64,000 nt of DNA, taken from Thuidium tamariscinum. Taxonomy: Eukaryota > Streptophyta > Bryopsida > Hypnales > Thuidiaceae. Position 1 is the stretch's first letter; every line of letters starts with the position of its first letter. Location of the stretch: contig OX344750.2 in NCBI GenBank assembly GCA_947034885.2, positions 36,938,821 through 37,002,820 of the forward strand, written 5' to 3'. The notes below the pieces were generated by a model. The model saw nothing but the letters and a program-made list of their open reading frames with translations. It did no database searches and was not told the origin of the DNA. Both the position numbers and the translations under genes were made by a program. This document shows positions 46,777 through 58,900 of the stretch, one piece after another.

Positions 46777-47700
46777 TGACATTGCTATCTAGGTGTTAAG
46801 CACGGTCTTGGAGAAGCTGATCGAGTATTGCAAGTGTTGTCTTTTTTTTTTTCTGAGAGACTCGCAGACTCATCGCCCAAGTCACTGTACCATTGAGAAT
46901 GGATAACTTACGAATGTAGTGGTTCCATCCTAACCATCGATTGAACCTCGTATGCAACCTAATCGATGGCACAAAAGTAAGCAGTTCTCGGATTGAATCT
47001 AAGCCATTTTGCTCGGTCCATGAATGTAAAGTTAAAAAATGAGCACCCCCGAAATTGAGCCTTCCGAGTTCTCAAGAAAATCTCTAGCAGCGAGATTCAA
47101 AGAGTCAAGAGTAATTTGCCAACTGTATACTCGTTACATTGGCAGAGTTTCACGACATCTGGGCACCCACCGTAGAGGATTTTTAGGAACTGGTGTAAGC
47201 TTTCGATGCTTTATTAAAAAACTTAGGCCAATTAGAATTCTTGAACCTCAAATCTGTATAAACCATAGATTTTAATGCTCTCAGCACTTGAGCGTCACAT
47301 TTTGGGTGCTATGAAACTTGTCATTTTTATGATCTGTATGGCATGCAATTACAGAATGACCTCGCCCTCTCTTGCATGCCATAGAATCGATCCAGACGCA
47401 TGACCATTCTTCGAGAAAAAACCCTGAACCGGCCATGGCTTTAGAAACATGATCTAAAGGTTGTCGGTAGCAACCAAACCACAAAGACTGTCATATTCGT
47501 TGAAATTTCAAGGCATCTCTTCTTTTCCAGCCCCCCCTAGCGGAACCTCAGATCTACAATAATCCAATTTCTCAGAGGTCGGTGAAATATTCAGCCTTAG
47601 CATGCCTTCGAGTGCACCGAAATCTAAATAAATTAAAATTCAAGCCTTGATGGTGGCTGGCAAAGTGGCAAGTATGTGTCAAACTTGTAGCAATCCTTGG
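46777..47700. other. Spacer, no supported gene
   Basis: Short ORFs at 47039-47275 (plus) and 47281-47484 (minus) have no recognised domain. Confidence 0.35.
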
Positions 47701-48246
47701 TTACCAACGAGGTTCCAGTTGTGACCGAGCCCAACGGCTAGCGATCGAACTAGCTATCGTACGTATCGATTGGCTGAATTCAGTAGGTGCCAAGCCTTCA
47801 ACTCCTGAAGACCGATCGAACTCACTTCACAAGTAATCGACTTCCGAGATCGATTACTCGACATGAAACTGAAATTTCTAGCCCAATTAATCATCCCCAT
47901 CACCGAGCTTCATCCACCGTACGTAACCCGGCCAGGACGGGTATGTAAGCACCCAGGCCTGAGCGCTCCACACACGGCTTTAACATTTCGACCTCGTCTT
48001 CGGGAGCTTTACGTGCCTAATCGCATCACTCGCATGCACTTTCTTCCCTGATCGTGCGAGGGTGATCGAGACTGATTTTGCTTGCAGTGTACGTCTCGAT
48101 CTCTCGCCAGTTATACACGTACGTACGTACGCGCGCGCGTACGTCGTTGCGCTCTGCAATATTCGATATTCAATTAGTCAGCATGGATGGACCGAGTGCT
48201 CGATCGAAGTGCGCTTGCAGTGGCTAGCTCGCCGTATCTCATGATG
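47700..48246 (+). other. CpG-rich, palindrome-rich segment before the H4 pseudogene
   Basis: Dense in GATC, TCGA, CGAT and GTAC, including a GTACGTACGTACG and CGCGCGCG run at 48,119-48,142. CpG content is far above the neighbouring AT-rich spacer. It may be the former promoter flank of the histone copy that follows. Confidence 0.4.
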
Positions 48247-48557
48247 ATGTCGGGACGCGGCAAGGGCGGCTTCAAGCGCCACAGGACGGTGCTGCGCGAC
48301 AACCTTCAGGGCATCACGAAACCTGCGATCCGGCGTCTGCCCAGGCGCGGGGGCCGGGCGTGTAGCGCATCAGTGGACTGGTGTACGAAGAGCTAGACGC
48401 GCACGGCGTTGCGGAGCTTCTTGGCGACGATGCATGATTCGGGATGCTGTGACATACGCGGAGCACGTCCGGCGCAAGACCGTCACCGCCATGTCATGGA
48501 CTTGTGCTGTATGATCTCAAGCGCCAGAACCGGACCGTGTTGGGTTTCGGGGGCTAG
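48247..48557 (+). pseudogene. Histone H4 pseudogene, intronless
   Basis: It opens with MSGRGKGG, lacks the next eight or so residues (KGLGKGGA), then runs [20 protein letters not shown] and RRLPRRGG. A frameshift near 48,358 and a stop follow, then RISGLVYEE in another frame, a diverged stretch with another stop, RDAVTYAEHVRRKTVTAM, and after a further shift YDLKRQNRTVLGFGG and a stop. So the whole 103-codon gene is present end to end with one internal deletion, at least three frame changes and several stops. Codons remain GC-rich. Plant H4 genes lack introns, so gene duplication and retrocopy cannot be told apart; no poly-A tail is seen. Confidence 0.88.
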
Positions 48558-49950
48558 CTTAGCTCGCTTGCACTCCAAACGACGATGGAGTTACGAACTT
48601 ACGATCGCACGCCTTCCAAAAATGCGAAGGTTTGCTCCAAGAAACACTCAGTGTGGATTTCAGTCAGTGTGCCAGCCAAATGGAGTAAGCTTAGTGTAGT
48701 ATTGTGATTGGGTTTTTCGGGAAAAGGAGATTTTTAAAACTTTGCATATTGAAATATTGTATTACTAACAGTAGAAATCATTTATATCCCTAAAAGCTAG
48801 AACTTTCCAAGGAACTACACAAAATAGTGAAATTAGGACACTATATTCAAAAGCCTTAGTGAGATAAGATTTTAATCTAAGGTGGGATAAGAAATTGAAT
48901 GTATTTACTTCACATACAAAATAATATCTTGCAATATGCACTATTAGAGTTTGAGATCTTCCAATTAGACATGAAAAAAAAGAATTTACAAGTTTTTGCA
49001 CTTTGTTATATGAATGGTAGTTTTCAATATTTTTTGGTGAAAAAAATGCTTTCGGAGTTAGTGGGTAGATGATCTACATAAGATTCAATACAAACTTTTG
49101 TAAACTTAATTGATGAGATTATTTTTTAAATTTCCCTTCTTCATATCTATATTTTTAGTTTGATAAACCATATAAAGGTGCAACAATTTTAGGACATCCT
49201 TTTATAAAAACTAGAGAATTAAAGAATTTTTTTTGTTAATGATGTATAATCCATACCTTTAACATACATTATTTGTTTGTGCTTGTTTTGTTTTGTTTGT
49301 GACATTGAGATCTCCTGAACTATGCATTCTTTGGTCATATTTTTGTGGTATTGTTAGAAAACCCTTGGTGAAGAAGGGTGCACAAGCTTTATTTTGTAGT
49401 ATTCTCACTTACAATGAGAAAATTATGGATTTTTGAATAATTTTTGCTTTTAGAAAGTTAGAAAATTATTTTTACATTTAATTTGGTTGTGGCATCAACA
49501 TAAGGTACACTAGTATATAATGGAAGCAAGATTAGTAGAAATACTAAAATGTTGAAATTATAAGTGATTGGCTGTATTAGTTATAGATTGTTTTCTTATA
49601 ATGCATTGATTTTTATGCTTTGCCCTATATTAGCAGTATGTAAGTCATAAGGCTTATACAGCAAAGTTCTAAACATTCATTAGATGACGCATCATGTGCA
49701 ATACCACATTTAGTGGATGTTATTTGTGTAACTATCTCTATCTCTTAGAGAAGGTGCATTCCACCCTTTTTATTTGCCTTTCATGGTTGCTAAAAACTTG
49801 AGCCATTGATCCAATCCTCAAAATAAAAAGATCCCTTCCCCAACACTCTTAATGGAAGTGGGCTTGCAAAGAATAATGTGGAGTACCCGATTAGGTCAAT
49901 TTTAGCCGTCTACACCAAATACAAAATACACATATGGAATATATAGAATA
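48558..49950. other. AT-rich spacer
   Basis: No gene recognised. Confidence 0.4.
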
Positions 49951-49958
49951 TATATATT

Positions 49959-49959
<1 letters not shown>

Positions 49960-50032
<73 letters not shown>
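49960..50032. repeat. (TA)n microsatellite
   Basis: A nearly pure TA dinucleotide run of over 60 bp. Its flank continues as an ATATGGAATATAGATA-type degenerate repeat to about 50,140. A similar degenerate ATATGAATACAAAT repeat occurs at 52,090-52,250. Confidence 0.9.
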
Positions 50033-50034
<2 letters not shown>

Positions 50035-50219
50035 TGGCATATTGATACAAAATAAAAATACAAAAACAAATATGGAAGTATAAATATAAAATTTCAAATA
50101 TGGAATATAGATATAGAAAACATATTTGAGATATCCCATATTGAATGTTTGTCAAGCACACTAATGTCATACAAATGCCAAAACAAATGCAAATGTAGGG
50201 TGGAAGGGGGATCAATTAC

Positions 50220-51960
50220 TAATACCTCTCTCAATGAATGAGAGAATGACATGTGCACCCATTTTGGGGTTTTGGGGAAAAGTTTAACAACAAACTGGGA
50301 AATGCTACATAAATCACTTGAGAAAAGAATTTGTGGTTTTCTTTAGAAATGACATTATCTTTTCTATATACCAAAACCTTTGTTTCACTATCCACTCAAA
50401 AGACAGGGTACACATATTATTTGTGTAACTACATTAAAGTTGGAAGGTATTAGATGAAATTTGATGGCATAAAGAGACTGTTTTGGGGTTGTTTCCCTAG
50501 CAGTTCTCTATGATGTCCAAAAATTGCAAACTAGCCCTAACAGCCAAATTTTTTGAATTTTTGAAAAAATTAAGTTAATCATTTTTTTCAAAAATTTCAA
50601 GAAGTATTAAGAAACAAAAACTGAATCATAATAATAATAATTTGATTTGAACAATTAATTAACTATATGTTGTCATTGTTGTGGCATAGTCTCGGCCATG
50701 TCAAATTGTTGATGTAGTAGTGTTTATAGAGTTTTCATAGTTTGGGAACTCACAATCTCTTCATACCCTCAAATTTCATCTAATGGGGGAATTTTAAAGC
50801 TATCTCAGACTTCACCTTGAGCAATACTTATTTCAAAGCTAATTAGTATTTAAGATACTAGGTGGAAGGGACTCCTTAACTAGACATTCTTTTCATAATT
50901 ATGCCATTCTTATTTGATGTTTTTTCTACAAAATTTAAGTAGCAACAAAAAATAGAATACATCCAAAAAAACAAGCAGTACAAATATGTACTTAGATGCA
51001 ATAATACATAAGATTTTTTGGCTCACTTTTTTTTACACATGCTTTTTATAACAAGAATTTCAACAGTGAATGGATCTTTTATATTCATCTTTTATAAGTC
51101 CTCCAAAGTAAATTTGACTAAAACCTCTTATTTTTCAATAAAAAATTACAATGGAAATATTAAACAATGTAATAATTTAGCATTATACTCAATAATTGTT
51201 TCCAAAAATTATTCTTTCTAATTCATTATTAAACAACTTTCTTTTACTTTGATTCAAGTTGCATATTGGTTATATTTGTTGAAATTTGATGAAAAAAGTT
51301 AGTATAATTAAAATTTCAAATCTTATGTACTAGCTTGTGTACTTGAAAACTAGTATAAAAAGCTCTCAAATTATGTATAGTTGGAACATTGTATCACGAT
51401 TGCAAGAGAATGTCTTTGTTTTACTAAATTTGGATAAAAAACTATTCAATTAATTAGAGGGCTCAGGGCTCACATCTAATTTCTTTTGTTTGCTTTGAAT
51501 AAGTTTAATCAAGTGAACCATCTAAGGTTTTTTTACTACAATTGGCAATTTCTTGTAATAAATTATAGCCTTTTACCTCTTTTATACACCAGCTTCAAGA
51601 ATTGACATTGGTCAAAAGTATGCATAGTGAATTGTATAGTTGCGATAAAACATTTTTATCTTCTACATCCACAATAAAAATGTAGTGTTGATTGACGAAT
51701 AATTTTTTAATTGTCAATTTTAAGACTATAACTATGAAGTTGGGAAGGAATTAGTAATATCCAATCAGACAAAATGTTGAAAACTATCCAAATTGTAAAA
51801 ATACCTTTATACTATGAGGACTCCTAGCTCAAGTGATTCATTATTTTTAAAATTATTGTTACTCACAATCAACATCGACTTCTATATTATATTTGAGTTA
51901 GAAATGACTCAATTTCAAGTTTTTTAGAATCAAAATTGCTTAGGCCTAACTATCTGAGGT
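50220..51960. other. AT-rich spacer
   Basis: No gene recognised. Confidence 0.4.
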
Positions 51961-51964
51961 GACT

Positions 51965-52445
51965 TGCCTGTCACCCTTCGTTTTCTATACATGGCCCTCC
52001 CCCTCTCCAAAAATCAAGAGCCTTTGGATGGGAGGGGGGAAATAAATTTCACCCTCCCTCAAAGAAAAATCAAGAGCCATTGGATCTTAATATAAATACA
52101 AATATGAATACGGATACTGATACAAATTATTGAGTACAAATATGAATACAAATATATAGTACTAAGTACAAATACAAATACATGTCTTAGATTATGTATA
52201 TGTATATAGACGACAAAATATAAATATGAATACAAGGAATGATGTCCCATATTGTTTGTATATCCCACCCACCCTTAAAAATTATAAGAGGGGGAGGAGA
52301 GTGGGCTAGGAGGGTGAGTAGTACAAAAAATTTTAAATTTTAAATTTTAAAATTTTAAATTTCCCCCCCTCCCCTCCCCCCTCGCCAAAAATTTAAAATT
52401 TTGGGAGGGGGAGGGGGAGAATTAAAAATTTTAACTTTTTTGGGT
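51965..52445. repeat. Polypyrimidine/polypurine inverted repeats and AT minisatellite
   Basis: Several C-rich and G-rich tracts face one another (CCCTCCCCCTCTCC near 51,990; GGGAGGGGGG near 52,030; CCCCCCCTCCCCTCCCCC near 52,363; GGGAGGGGGAGGGGGAG near 52,403). The last pair is flanked by mirrored ATTTTAAATTTTAA runs. Such tracts can form hairpins, triplexes or G-quadruplexes. Confidence 0.6.
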
Positions 52446-52657
52446 GCATAGTTACACTATGTACTATGAAGTGGATGTAACAGCTAGTATTTACAATGAA
52501 CTTTTATGATGCTTTCATTTCCATGAAATAAGGAGAAACAACATCTTACACATAGCCATGCCTTATTTTCAAACTAAAATCAATCTAAAAGGTCAAGTTC
52601 AATAATAATTATAGTTTTCTAAAAGTTCAAACATTTTCCGCTCCTTACCCTTCTCAC

Positions 52658-53178
52658 CAAGGTTGTCTAACCTGACGTGACGTTGGGTTTTCCCATCAGG
52701 ATGTCCGTCGGAGTCCGTCCTAACGCGTCCTGACACATCCAAATCATGACATGAGGCTAACGTTGCCAAAAAAAATGGCTGTCAGTGGCTATTAATGACT
52801 TGCCAATGGTTGTCAATGACTTATCCATGGCTGTAATTGGCTGTTAATGGCTGTCAAATGGTAGATAATGGTTGTCAATGACCGTTGATCTGGACGGTCC
52901 GTCGACGGTGGACGGCCCGACCGTCGAGGCAAAATAAATAAATAAATAAATAAATTGACGTTGACGGCTGTCGATGGTTGGGCTGTCCACCGTCGATGGA
53001 CCGTCCAAAACGTTGACAGACCGTCTAGGTCGTCGACGGACAGCAACTCGACCGTCCAAATTTATTTTTTATTTTTTATTTTTTATTTATTTTTTAATCT
53101 TGATGGACGTTGAGGTTGGATCTTGATGTTCCGTCCGGACGCCGTCCGTCCAGACGTGACGTGACGGGTGCAACCCTG
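52658..53178. mobile_element. hAT-type nonautonomous element with 8-bp TSD
   Basis: The exact 8-bp duplication CTTCTCAC lies at 52,650-52,657 and 53,179-53,186. Ends are CAAGGTTG on the left and, reverse-complemented, CAGGGTTG on the right, continuing with an imperfect inverted CACGTCACG/CGTGACG. The 521-bp interior holds a degenerate GGCTGTCAATGACT minisatellite, GTCGACGG palindromes and a TAAA run, and no transposase. An 8-bp duplication and CAGGG-type ends are hAT hallmarks. Confidence 0.8.
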
Positions 53179-53234
53179 CTTCTCACAAATCTCCCCCAAA
53201 ATTTTGCTAGCCAACCATTTAGATTCCCATGCTT

Positions 53235-53500
53235 GCAACTATATTAAATAGTGAAATTATGTTGCCCTTCACTAATTTCTTGGCATTCCACACTATATAA
53301 ATATTTATTGTTACTATACAAAAATGCACTACTTTTGAATTAGTTATTGGTGTACTTGGAATTGATAAACCTCTAAGTGTACAAATGAAATATTTTTAGA
53401 AACATTTTTTGATTGAGATGACTTTTAGAGTACTATTCTTGGGGTAAGGCAACCTAATTGTAAAGCCAACCTAATTCCACTATTTAGTGTAATGCCCTTT
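53235..53500 (+). repeat. Dispersed repeat R5, plus-strand copy
   Basis: Collinear with 55,715-55,965 and with the reverse complement of 43,188-43,455. No ORF. Confidence 0.5.
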
Positions 53501-54679
53501 TAACTATAACTCATCCTATGTGTTGTCTTAGGTGGCATGGTTTTGGCGCCAAACCATCCGGCCCCAAGGGAGTAATCAAGACGAGGTTTGGGGTGGCCGG
53601 AACTCCCATCTAAGTCCGGATTGGGCTCCTTCGTTGGATCAAAGAAATCTCTACCTTCAATTTTTTAAACTTCACTTTTGTTTTCTTAAATTCTCTATTA
53701 TTTTTCATACTTGTTTGTCTTCAAGCGGCTTTTTGTTTCTGCAGTTAGAATCAAGTATAATAAGCTTACATGTATGTTTTGATTTGTGCCTGTGCATAAC
53801 TTACATGTTGGTTGTGATGTTTTGTTTGGTGGGTTAGGAAGGTAGGGAATATGAATTTTAATTAAAATAATTATTTACATAATAAAAAAATTTAATTAGA
53901 AAATTAAATTAACTTCAAATGGTTAAACTAAAAAAATTATTTTATTTAACTATTTGAATAAATTTAATTGTTTACTTGCTAAAAGCTACCATTATTTCTT
54001 TAATATTTTTCCTTATTTCATTGTTTGGATGTGAAAAGAAATTTGTATTGACCAAAGAATGCGGCATTTGGATACTGTATAATATTTCTATATTCTAAAA
54101 TAGTTTAAACAAAATATGATAGTCTCCTTTTCAAGCTACCATTTAAGACCTAATTGACTTTTTAAGGAAGTTGAACTCTTTCAAAAAAATTTCAAAAAAC
54201 TGTAGAAAGAATAGAATTGAATTTGGCATTTAACCCAAGTCATTATATATTTTTGCGTAAATCAATTCTATAAATTAGTAGCACATCAAATCCTCCATCT
54301 TCCTTTTAAACATCTGGAAGCTCTTTCTATGGCCATTTTAGTGCTACATTGTATGAAATTTCAATGAATTTTTTTCCTTAGTAGTCCATCTTGTACATCT
54401 TTGAATGGACTCATTAGATTTGTAGCACCTCCCACTAATTTGCAATGTGAAAAATTTATAGAAAAATAGTATTTTTATTTTTGAAGTAAAATAAATAAGA
54501 AGAAAATAGAAAAACAAAAACACATGTTTTTCATTTATTTTTCAATAAAGATTAGAGGATGTGGAAAGATAAACACACATACTTTTAAGTTTTTTTTTTT
54601 TTTTAATTGATTTTATCGAGCATTGAGAAAATCCAAGAGCACATGAATTAAAAATTGGGCCCTAGAATCTGACCCAAAG
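53501..54679. other. Spacer, no supported gene
   Basis: 53,535-53,650 is a GC-richer patch with an open frame that ends in hydrophobic AT-derived codons; no domain. The rest is AT-rich. Confidence 0.3.
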
Positions 54680-54787
54680 GGTTTATATTAATGAAGGCCG
54701 GATGGAAAAATTGGGGCTGGCCATTGAAGGCTGGATTGAAGGCCAATCCGGCCATCCTTCCATCCGGCCCCAGGCCCAATATAAACC
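54680..54787. repeat. 108-bp palindromic hairpin
   Basis: GGTTTATATT with GGCCGGATGGAA on the left is mirrored by TTCCATCCGGCC and AATATAAACC on the right; the centre adds nested GGCC/CCGG pairs. A fold-back element or hairpin locus. Confidence 0.6.
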
Positions 54788-55714
54788 ACCCCTTAACTTT
54801 GCAGATTTTCAATTTCAACCCATCGTTTCTTCGCCCAAGAGTCTCACCGGAAATCCCCGAACAAACTGTCCCAACGATCCTTGGCACAGTTCTGGAAGTA
54901 CTTTGAAAGTTCAGTTGTCTTCAAGAAACCATGCCGGCATGAACTCTGTCTGTAGCACCAGTTTTTGTTTTTGTTTTGTTTTTGAAACAAATGTGTAGCA
55001 CCAGTTTTTACAGTTGACGGAAAGGACCTGAACTGACATTGCGGTCCATGAGATCGATCCATTTGCACCAAAAACAAATGAGATTTCTCCGGATCATAAC
55101 TTGTTATAACAGTCGGTCGGAGGGAACTGAAGTCGGTTACACTGGATTTCGCCAGTTGAAATTCTGGCTTTCATTCAAGACAGTTTCAACTCAATTATCC
55201 ATCCGTCTTTGATTCTGGCTTTTAACGCGCATGACGGATCCGTCCGTCAGGGCAAACTGAAAGGCGAGAATCAAAGGAAAACACTTCGGCAGATCTTGCA
55301 TGAAATTATGGGATTCAGAGCCGATGGATTCCTGGTTCCTCCAAATTAAAGCTCCAGGCAATCAGGCATCTCCAATCTTTAGGGTCCTATTTCCTATTTC
55401 AGGTTGGCGATTCCGTAGCAGCAAATTCAAACGGAATCAGCATCCAGTCTGCGTGTTAACCTTGAAACGTCTCAATCCTTTTTTGAATTTTTGCACATTT
55501 TCGCTTAAAGCTTTGTACAAATATATCATTTACCAGAATTTAATGAATTTGGTCATTAAGGAAGGAGTTGTCTTTTCTAGATTCAGGTGTTACATTTGAT
55601 AAATGAGAAGTTAATTGGATGAACCAATGCCTTGAAGGCCTCTATTCATCGTCCAAGATATGGACATCAAAGCGCTTCGGGGTTAAATAACCTTGCACGC
55701 ATCTACAATATACA
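54788..55714. other. Spacer, no supported gene
   Basis: GC-intermediate DNA with short ORFs on both strands and no recognised domain. CTTCGGGGTTAA near 55,674 again resembles a TTAA-type element end without a partner. Confidence 0.3.
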
Positions 55715-55965
55715 AATTGATAGTGAAATTAGGTTGTCCCACATTAATTTCTCAATTGCATTTGACACTATGTAAATATTTTCAATTATTGAATAAGAAT
55801 GCATTGCTTTTGAATTAGGTGTTGTTGTAATTGGGACTCATGAACCTCCATGTATACAAATGAAGGTATTTTTAAAAATGTTTGTTGATTTTGAAGGCTT
55901 GTAAAGTAATTGATGATGTTAGGCAACCTAATTACAATCTAATTGTTAACGCAACCTAATTATAT
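55715..55965 (+). repeat. Dispersed repeat R5, third copy
   Basis: Shares AGTGAAATTAGGTTG, TGCATT, TTTTGAATTAG, GAACCTCCATGT and GGCAACCTAATT in order with the other two copies. Confidence 0.5.
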
Positions 55966-58900
55966 GATTTTGTGTAATGAACCTCAATTTGAGTTGCAAC
56001 AATTTTTTCTTGAGTTGGAGGTATTGGAATACAATACAATGGCAAGAATGGCAAAAAAAAAATTTAGCCCTATATATACCAACCTCAAGACTTTCCAGAA
56101 GTACAACAATGATCATCAATTACTTGTTTATCATAGAAGAATCATTCATCTTCAATTTTCTTGGATCAATGTTTTGTTGTATAGTTGAGAGTGTAGCTTG
56201 TACAATTGACAGTTTGACACATGTCTCAATTTCTTAAATTTGCAATTGAACCTCAATTCCTAGATATTTTTTCTTGAACTATCTTTTAATTACACTAGTC
56301 ACTTTTTGGCTAAAAATAATTGAACATTTATACTCATTACAATTTTTATTAGAAGTTGGAGTACCATAGAGTTAGGGCCAGATGTTTTTCATTAGGGATT
56401 ATGAAAATGATTCAAGTAAAAAACATCATCTTTTAGGTAGATGTGTATCAAAAACCATATCCCCCCTTAAGTTTCTTCTTTCTATTTCTTTTACGTTGAG
56501 GTCTTTGAAGTCTTACTACCATTGCTTTTGAATTTTCATCAAAAGATAAATTAATCTTTAGGTCTTTATTGACTATAAGCACTTCAAAAAGAAAAATTTA
56601 TAAATTCATTTTTAGGGTTCAAAATAGATTTGGTTGTTTAAATTTAATTTCAATGAGAGCTACTACCAATCTGAGGTCATAAGCACTATACAAGTGTGCC
56701 CAAAAAATATAATTCAATTTAAAAAGTTTGAGTTTATAGGTTAACTCAAGATTGACTACTTGACTAATGGGGCTTTAGAAATGCATAATTTATTATTAGA
56801 ACCAAAGATTATCATTAGCTTGATACTACTTTCCAAAGTCCAATCATATTCAAGATTAATTTTAACATCTCCAATTTTATAGTAGAATATTTAGGCTTTA
56901 AAGTAATAAAGTCTTTAGTTAACAATCTTTTTAAGACTATTTAAAGATATGTACATCTACCCAAGATTCTAAAGTTTTTTCAAGTCATCACATTGAAAAT
57001 TCATAAAAAATCAAAACAATACTTCCAAAAACATCAATTTTTCATTAAAATTTTATCACTTCTTTTTGTGTGTATAGGAGTAAATTTCTTATCAAATTAA
57101 AGTGTGTGAATAACAAAAAAGTCACAAGCAAGGCTCAGACAACTAAGACCCAACAAAATGGATGAGATGGATGGTTGCAAAAAAGACCTTTTGTTTATGG
57201 TAGTGTTTTTTCCAATATTCAATTTTTCCTTCAAGAGTATTTTAAAATAAGAAAAATAATTTTGAAAATAAGTAAAAAAAATGTATTTAATCTTTAAGAA
57301 GAAAATACCCTAGATAGGAAAAACATAGAAAAATTCAATGTGATGCTTATGAGGACAAGTCTTTCTTGCAATCACCTAAATTGACAATGAGAATAAACTT
57401 AACCCTAATTTTCACTTTGGAAGATGAAGACTATCGAAGGAAGAAAACTCTTCCTCCAGCACCAAATCGAACCCACCTCAGTGTGTTCCCACATGTTAAA
57501 AATTTATGATTTTCCACTCCTGTATCTACACATAAAAAAACCCTCGAGAGTATAACTGTTGTACCTATGTACTACATCCCCTACACGACTGACAGTTTTA
57601 GATCGTTCTGCCTACCACCAAATTAACGAAGGTGACTTCGGAGGTCGGCCAAATCAGCTAAGTAAATCAGTAATCTCCGCTGTGTTTGGTGGCAGCCCGC
57701 TTATTAATCAGTACTGCAAAAGCTTCCACGGACTCTCGGCAACCGAGGAATCTCTATTAGAAGGTGATAATAAGAATTCCTGCCGCTAATTAATTTCAGC
57801 TGCCCATTTTGCCCCTGCAGCTAGCTGTTGTTGGGCAAAGCTCCAGCAGAGCACGGGAGCTTCCACCGGAGCTTGAAGAGCGATGACAATGACACCACCT
57901 TGATTGCTGGGAGAGATTCCAAGTGAAGTGGGGTCGGGATTCCATGTTTAGGAACGTCGAAGATTTCCATCGTTTGCGCGGAAAACGACCCCACCTGGCT
58001 TGCTCCGTGACCTCCGTCCAGATCTTTTGGCCTGACTTCCTTCCGTCCGAACTTCGGATGGTCAATGCTTCACTTATTTGAGTAACTTACAGTAGACATT
58101 GGCCGGGATTCAGTACAGTAGTCAGTAATGTACGTAGTGTAATCTGAAACCATCCTCCCAAAAAGTTCTCATCAACCATCATGTGAGGAAGGTTTCGATT
58201 AAAAAGACTATGAGAGCACTTTATAATTACAAGACTATGAAGCCGCAGTTTGTAAAAGACTCTGAGAGCCTATATTGAAGGGCCGCGAATGTACGTCTCT
58301 TGTACATACAGTAGAGCTAGACTGTTGGTTCTCAGTCCTGTAGGTTCCCTGTACGTTGCTTTGGGTATGTAACTGTTATACCTATACCTACGTTCTTGGA
58401 TCCAGAGCAATCTTCTGGAATGTCGATAAAGTGATTCAGTTATAAGCAATGCATGTGCACGCTTCTTCTTATCCGATTCAGCAACTGAAAACATTGGAAA
58501 TCCGGCCTGCACACGTCTCCGGTGATAAGCGTTGAACCATTATCAGATTGAACCATATAACTTACGGTATGCGCGCCCAACGAATAGAATTTCAGATTGT
58601 TAAAAAATTGTTTCAGGGTCTGAATTTCTGGACTCTCGAATCAACGACGGATCGGAAAGGACAGGAATCGCAGTCAGTAACGCAGAGCAAGTTCGAGATT
58701 CCCTTGTAAGCCAAACACTCTGTGAAGGTCGTGTGTGTATGGGCAACAATTTGAAACAGTGCAGCATCTAGTTAACCCCGGTTATTGAGATCTCCACAGG
58801 ATTTCATGGATTCTGAAATGGTTTCCAGTACTGTATACTTCACGTCCAGTGAAAAAAGAACTTCCTGGGAGGCTTTGCTCGACTCTGGAACGGCAGCACA

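Noticed and set aside
49958-50215. 85-codon minus-strand ORF
   Set aside because: Runs through the TA microsatellite and encodes repeated Tyr-Ile; not a gene.
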